A stretch of DNA of 64,000 nucleotides, taken from the NCBI GenBank assembly GCA_039185015.1, contig JBCDAU010000006.1:62001-126000 (forward strand), written 5' to 3'. Each line of letters starts with the position of its first letter. The first letter of the stretch is position 1. Of this stretch, positions 60,404 through 64,000 are shown one piece after another. Position numbers and translations under genes: made by a program. Under the pieces are notes generated by a model. It worked only from the letters and a program-made list of their open reading frames with translations. It made no database searches and was not told where the DNA came from. This DNA is from JBCBSZ01 sp039185015 (lineage in GTDB: Bacteria; Actinomycetota; Acidimicrobiia; Acidimicrobiales; Poriferisodalaceae).

Positions 60404-60907
60404 TCAGCGGTTGGGGACGAGGGCCGGCACCCTGGTGGTGACCGTCTCGGGCTCGCCGTTGCGCACCCGGTACGAGGTGGCCCGCTCGAGGCGGCGTCCG
60501 CCGCGGGGACCCTTGGACCACACGACGTGGAGCTCGGTCCCCTCGACCAACGGCACGATCGAGATCGATCGCATCGCCGGCCCCTCCCCCCGGCGGACCT
60601 CGTCGTGGAGCAGGTCGCCCGCCTCCCAGACCCAGTCGTCACCGATCGCCACGAACCGGCTGAGCTGGACCGACTTCGACTTGGGGACCACCGAGCCGGG
60701 ACACAGCAGCACTCGGTCGTGCACCTCCGGGTCGAGGGCCGCCCCCTTGTGGTCGAACAGCCGCTCGAAGGCATCGTCGGCGAGGGCGTGGAGATCGCCG
60801 ATGGCCATGGCCCGCCGGCGCTGCTCGGCGGTGAGCTCGGCGACGAGCTCGTCGAGCTGGTCGTCCGTCAGCGCCGTCGGGTCGAGGGGCAGGGTCACGC
60901 CGACCAT
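60404..60907 (-). CDS. Hypothetical protein
   Basis: A 167-residue soluble protein not recognised. It starts with a likely helical region (TALTDDQLDELVAELTAEQRRRAM) and later has strands with VLLCPGSVVPKSKSVQLSRFVAIGDDWVWEAGDLLHDEV. No catalytic motif stands out. ATG at 60907 lies in a short divergent spacer with the gene at 60975. It is probably cotranscribed with 59723-60355, 48 bp downstream. Confidence 0.6.
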   Translation of the reverse strand: MVGVTLPLDPTALTDDQLDELVAELTAEQRRRAMAIGDLHALADDAFERLFDHKGAALDPEVHDRVLLCPGSVVPKSKSVQLSRFVAIGDDWVWEAGDLLHDEVRRGEGPAMRSISIVPLVEGTELHVVWSKGPRGGRRLERATSYRVRNGEPETVTTRVPALVPNR

Positions 60908-60974
60908 GATGGCGCCGGGGTGCACCAGCGGTCGCGGACCGGTGCTCGCGGCGTCGGGGATAACGTCGGTCGCG

Positions 60975-61793
60975 ATGTCCGAGGAGCGGCCGTCCCCCCA
61001 GCGCCTCGTCCCGTTGCTCGAGCTCGAGTTCACCGACCCGGCGGAGGCACTCGGGCGAGCCCTCGCCGCGAGCGAGCACGCCGGTGGCCTGGCGGCCTGG
61101 GACCGGGCGGTCGGCCTGCACCACGAGCTGCTCACCGGCAGCGGCCGCATCCGGCTCCCCAAGCGGGATCTCGCCGGACCCCACTCGCTGGAGCATCGCG
61201 GCACGATCTCGAAGCAGGAGCTCGATGCTCACCTGTTCCTGCTCCTCGTCGCGGTACCGACCGCCGGCGCTCCGGTGGACCGCGCCGCCGTCGAGTGGCT
61301 CGGGCACTGCGTGGAGGCCGCCGTCGTCGGCGGCTGGCGCACGGACCGGGTGCGGTACCTCGCTGCGCTCTTCTGCGAGCTCCTGGCGGCGATGGAGCGC
61401 ACCTGGGCCCTCGACCGGGACTCGGCGGCCACCGAGGTCGGCGACGACGTGGCCGAGCACGATCGGCGAGTGCTGGAGCGGATCCTCGGCAAGCTCCCCC
61501 GACCGCGACTCACGAAGGCGGACGGCACCGACACGGCGCTGCTCACCGCCCGACCCGACGCGCTGTGGTGGCAGGGACGCCACCCCGATCCCGCGCACCT
61601 GATCGACCTCGGCTTCCAGGTCGTCGCGGCCGGGATGGCCGCGCCGATCGTCGGCGTGCTCCACCGAGGCCCCGACGCGCTGTCGGTCAGCCCGCTCGTC
61701 CTCGACGTCGAGGAGGCGCTCGACGATCAGCTGGTCGGCATCGACCGGGTCACGGGCACGAACGTGCGCCTCCGCATCGGCCAAGCCGAGTAG
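60975..61793 (+). CDS. Hypothetical protein
   Basis: A 272-residue soluble protein of unknown family, mostly helical in its first half (LVPLLELEFTDPAEALGRALAASEHAGGLAAWDRAVGLH, WRTDRVRYLAALFCELLAAMERTW). The second half has a possible beta part (LIDLGFQVVAAGMAAPIVGVLHRGPDAL). ATG at 60975 is 8 bases from TAACGT (60961-60966), a clear leaderless arrangement that also fixes the start. It is divergent from 60404-60907. Confidence 0.65.
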   Translation: MSEERPSPQRLVPLLELEFTDPAEALGRALAASEHAGGLAAWDRAVGLHHELLTGSGRIRLPKRDLAGPHSLEHRGTISKQELDAHLFLLLVAVPTAGAPVDRAAVEWLGHCVEAAVVGGWRTDRVRYLAALFCELLAAMERTWALDRDSAATEVGDDVAEHDRRVLERILGKLPRPRLTKADGTDTALLTARPDALWWQGRHPDPAHLIDLGFQVVAAGMAAPIVGVLHRGPDALSVSPLVLDVEEALDDQLVGIDRVTGTNVRLRIGQAE

Positions 61794-61823
61794 CGAAGCG
61801 GAGGCCCGCAGGGTCGACCATGA

Positions 61824-62624
61824 CTAGGTGCAGCGCAGGTCGTCGGTGACGCCCCGTCCGCACAGGGTCACGGCCTCGACGGTGCGCAGCGTGAAGAACT
61901 CACCGGCTTCGTCCTCGACGGCGAACAGGCGGAGCCGCCAGCCGACCTGGGCGTCGTCGCCGAGTCCCATCACGTCGATCGTGATCTCGCCGAGGTCACC
62001 GATCGTGGGGGCGACCGAGACGACGACGTCCGAGGCCGGCTCGTCGCTCGCGAACACGGCGGCGGTGGCGGTGCCGAGATCGACCAGGGTCTCCGCGACC
62101 GGGAGCGCGCCGAGCGCCGCCTCCACCGCGGCGGTCTCGTCCGTGACGACGCCCGGGAGGGCGAGGAAGGCGATGTTCACCCAGCCGGCGACGCCGTCGA
62201 CCTCGACCTCGTACCAGATCGAGCTCGACAGGGCCTGGGCTCGACCGGTGGTGACGACGCCGGCGGCGGTCGGCGCGAGCGTCGCGACGATGTCGGCGTC
62301 GACGCCCGGGCCGGAGCGGACGTTGAGCACGTCCTCCCGATCGACCCCGACGACCGACCAGACCTGGCCGGACTGGGCGAAGAGCTCGATCGGCTCCCCC
62401 GCGAGCACGGTCGTCGCAGGCGCCGCCGTCGTGGTCGGTGTCGCAGTGGTCGCCGGAGCGGTGGTCGCGGCGGCCGTGGTGGTCGGTGCGATGTTCGTCG
62501 TGGGGGAGCTCGCCGTGGTGGTCGGCTCGACGGTCGTCGGGGCAGCGTCTCCGGTGTCGTCGTCGGCACATGCGGCCGCGAGCAGCGTGACGGCGACCGC
62601 CAACGCGAGCGCGCGTCGAGACAT
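61824..62624 (-). CDS. Lipoprotein with Thr/Ala-rich linker and SH3b domain
   Basis: A 266-residue secreted lipoprotein. The signal peptide ends in the lipobox LAAAC (Cys at about residue 19). A low-complexity Thr/Ala/Pro linker follows (about 27-75), then a bacterial SH3 domain (VNVRSGPGVDAD-like segment at about 95-150, with WYEVEVDGVAGWVNI) and a C-terminal domain of unknown type with two cysteines. SH3b domains often bind peptidoglycan. ATG at 62624 has GGGAGGG upstream. Confidence 0.83.
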   Translation of the reverse strand: MSRRALALAVAVTLLAAACADDDTGDAAPTTVEPTTTASSPTTNIAPTTTAAATTAPATTATPTTTAAPATTVLAGEPIELFAQSGQVWSVVGVDREDVLNVRSGPGVDADIVATLAPTAAGVVTTGRAQALSSSIWYEVEVDGVAGWVNIAFLALPGVVTDETAAVEAALGALPVAETLVDLGTATAAVFASDEPASDVVVSVAPTIGDLGEITIDVMGLGDDAQVGWRLRLFAVEDEAGEFFTLRTVEAVTLCGRGVTDDLRCT

Positions 62625-62699
62625 GCGGATGCTCCCTCCCGGGCGTCGGGGGCACGACGCCTGACCGGACACTAGCGACCGGCGCCGTACGCTTCGGAC

Positions 62700-62772
62700 G
62701 GGTCGTTAGCTCAATCGGTAGAGCGGGGGACTTTTAATCCTTCAGGTGTGGGTTCGAGTCCCACACGGCCCA
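62700..62772 (+). tRNA. tRNA-Lys (anticodon UUU)
   Basis: A 73-nt cloverleaf: acceptor GGGTCGT pairs with ACGGCCC (one G-U), D arm GCTC/GAGC, anticodon loop CTTTTAA with TTT at 62733-62735, T arm GTGGG-TTCGAGT-CCCAC and discriminator A. CCA is not encoded. Confidence 0.96.
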
Positions 62773-62876
62773 CTCGTCGCGGAGACGCCCGAAACGGCTG
62801 GCGGGCGCCCTCGGTCGGCCGGTCACGAGATCTTCAGGGTCGGGTCGTCAGCGTTCGCTTGATGCCGGACCGCGCC

Positions 62877-64000
62877 ATGACCGACCGTCGAACCCTTCGA
62901 AGGATCGCCGCCCTGGTGGTCGTCGCGGCGCTCGTCGCTGCGTGCGCCGGGACCGCGTCGGACTCGCCGTCGAGCGGAGGACTCGAGGGGCCAACGGGCT
63001 CGCCGCCGACGGACGACCGGGCCCGGGCGCCCGCGCCGACGCAGGACCATGCCGAGCACGACGACGGCGAGCACGCCGGCGAGCTCGAACACGCCCTCGA
63101 AGCCGATGACCAGGCCAGCGAGGTCGACGCCGGAGGGCAGGTCGCCCACGACCACGACGTCGGTGAGCATCGCGCGGTCATGGCGCTCGTCGATCCCGCG
63201 GCGGCGACACACGTCGCGGTCGCGTCCGGGGACTGGAGCTCGCCCGCCACCTGGGACGGCGAGGCGCGACCGACCGCCGGCAGTCGGGTGCACGTCCCCG
63301 CCGGCGTCACGGTCACCGTCGACCGGGTCCTCGCCGAGGAGATCAGGACGGTCCGGATCGACGGCACGCTCCGCTTCGATCCGAACGTCGACACCTCGCT
63401 GCGGGTCGACACGTTGGTGAGCACGCCCACGGGCGCGCTCGAGATCGGCACGCCGTCGACGCCGGTCTCACCCGAGGTCACCGCTCGGGTCGTGTTCACC
63501 GACGACGGACCGATCGACCGCGCCTGGGACCCCACCCTGCTCAGTCGGGGCGCCATCCTCCACGGCGCGACCGTGATCCACGGTTCGGAGAAGCGCGCCT
63601 TCGTGGCGGTGTCGGAGTTCCCGATGGCGGGCGACGACAGGGTGCGCCTCACCGACCCACCGAGCGGATGGCGGGTCGGAGACCAGATCGTGGTGGCGGG
63701 CACCGACCCCGACGATCCGATGACCGACGAGCGGCGGACGATCGTCGCCATCGACGGCGACGTCGTCCGCCTCGACGCGTCACTCGCGCTGAACCACGAC
63801 GCCCCTCGACCGGACCTCGAGGTCCACGTCGCGAACCTCACCCGCAACGTGGTGTTCTCGTCGGAAGGCGCCGACGTCGCCCGCCGTGGCCACGTCATGA
63901 TCATGCACACCAACGCCGCCTCGATCGACTTCGCGTGGTTCCGGGGCCTCGGCCGGTCCGACAAGGCCAGGGGCTACGACGACATCGAGTTCATCGACCT
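62877..64000 (+). CDS. G8-domain lipoprotein, partial (runs off the window)
   Basis: An open frame of at least 374 codons with no stop before the window end. The signal peptide ends in LVAAC (lipobox Cys23). A His/Asp/Glu-rich linker (about 57-98) holds ten His. A G8-like domain begins near 109 (SGDWSSPATWDG, VHVPAGVTVTVD). A beta-rich region with RRGHVMIMHTNAASIDFAWFRGLGRSDK follows, a pattern seen in G8 proteins with parallel beta-helix. It may bind or cleave polysaccharide outside the cell. An in-frame ATG at 62862 is an alternative start. Confidence 0.72.
   Translation, partial: MTDRRTLRRIAALVVVAALVAACAGTASDSPSSGGLEGPTGSPPTDDRARAPAPTQDHAEHDDGEHAGELEHALEADDQASEVDAGGQVAHDHDVGEHRAVMALVDPAAATHVAVASGDWSSPATWDGEARPTAGSRVHVPAGVTVTVDRVLAEEIRTVRIDGTLRFDPNVDTSLRVDTLVSTPTGALEIGTPSTPVSPEVTARVVFTDDGPIDRAWDPTLLSRGAILHGATVIHGSEKRAFVAVSEFPMAGDDRVRLTDPPSGWRVGDQIVVAGTDPDDPMTDERRTIVAIDGDVVRLDASLALNHDAPRPDLEVHVANLTRNVVFSSEGADVARRGHVMIMHTNAASIDFAWFRGLGRSDKARGYDDIEFID

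Noticed and set aside
59765..61849. A 694-codon plus-strand frame
   Set aside because: It overlaps genes on both strands with better codon usage and is Arg/Pro-rich in the manner of other shadow frames.

Overview
The window is about 64 kb of very high-GC DNA, with nearly every codon ending in G or C, from an actinobacterium. Mycothiol synthesis (mshA next to a YbjN gene), rex beside hemACD, polyphosphate glucokinase, an RsiG-type anti-sigma factor and many leaderless start codons all point to Actinomycetota. The split b6-type cytochrome b and the gene mix suggest class Acidimicrobiia, which is an inference and not a database result.

Region 1 (1-9.6 kb) holds mixed accessory genes: a nucleotide-sugar-type NAD(P) oxidoreductase, a membrane cupredoxin, a RIO-type kinase, uridine phosphorylase, an aldo/keto reductase, an AldO-like FAD oxidase, and a PadR regulator heading an FtsX-type ABC exporter operon. 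Two PadR-type operator palindromes sit between the oxidase and padR.

Region 2 (9.7-43.6 kb) is a respiratory block of about 33 kb, all on the minus strand. Read 5' to 3' on that strand it contains: a small four-helix membrane protein behind a Rex-like operator, a 2x[4Fe-4S] ferredoxin, a b6-type cytochrome b, a subunit-IV-like protein, a Rieske protein, a membrane diheme cytochrome c and a three-helix membrane protein. A complete 14-subunit complex I (nuoA-N) follows, then a second, diverged complex I of 11 subunits lacking nuoE, F and G. The block ends with an NDUFAF7/MidA-type methyltransferase and polyphosphate glucokinase. A one-heme cytochrome c gene (43600) is divergent from the block. 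The window therefore encodes two routes into the menaquinone pool and a quinol-oxidising complex whose heme-ligand spacing matches cytochrome b6.

Region 3 (44.4-49.4 kb) is haem synthesis and redox control: rex, hemA, hemC and one continuous hemD-hemL reading frame. Rex senses NADH/NAD+, and a Rex-like operator lies in front of the bc-complex operon.

Region 4 (49.4-64 kb) holds an acyl-CoA/AMP ligase, a 28-residue membrane microprotein, SAM hydroxide adenosyltransferase, proC, an M23 peptidase with a long structured leader, ybjN, mshA, an XRE regulator, rsiG, a degenerate CdsA-like protein, a MoaD/ThiS protein, a histidine phosphatase, a GNAT acetyltransferase, three unrecognised genes, an SH3b lipoprotein, tRNA-Lys(UUU) and a G8-domain lipoprotein cut by the window end.

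Across the window at least eleven genes have a TAnnnT hexamer 6-9 bases before an ATG or GTG and no Shine-Dalgarno sequence, so leaderless transcription appears to be the main initiation mode at transcription-unit starts.
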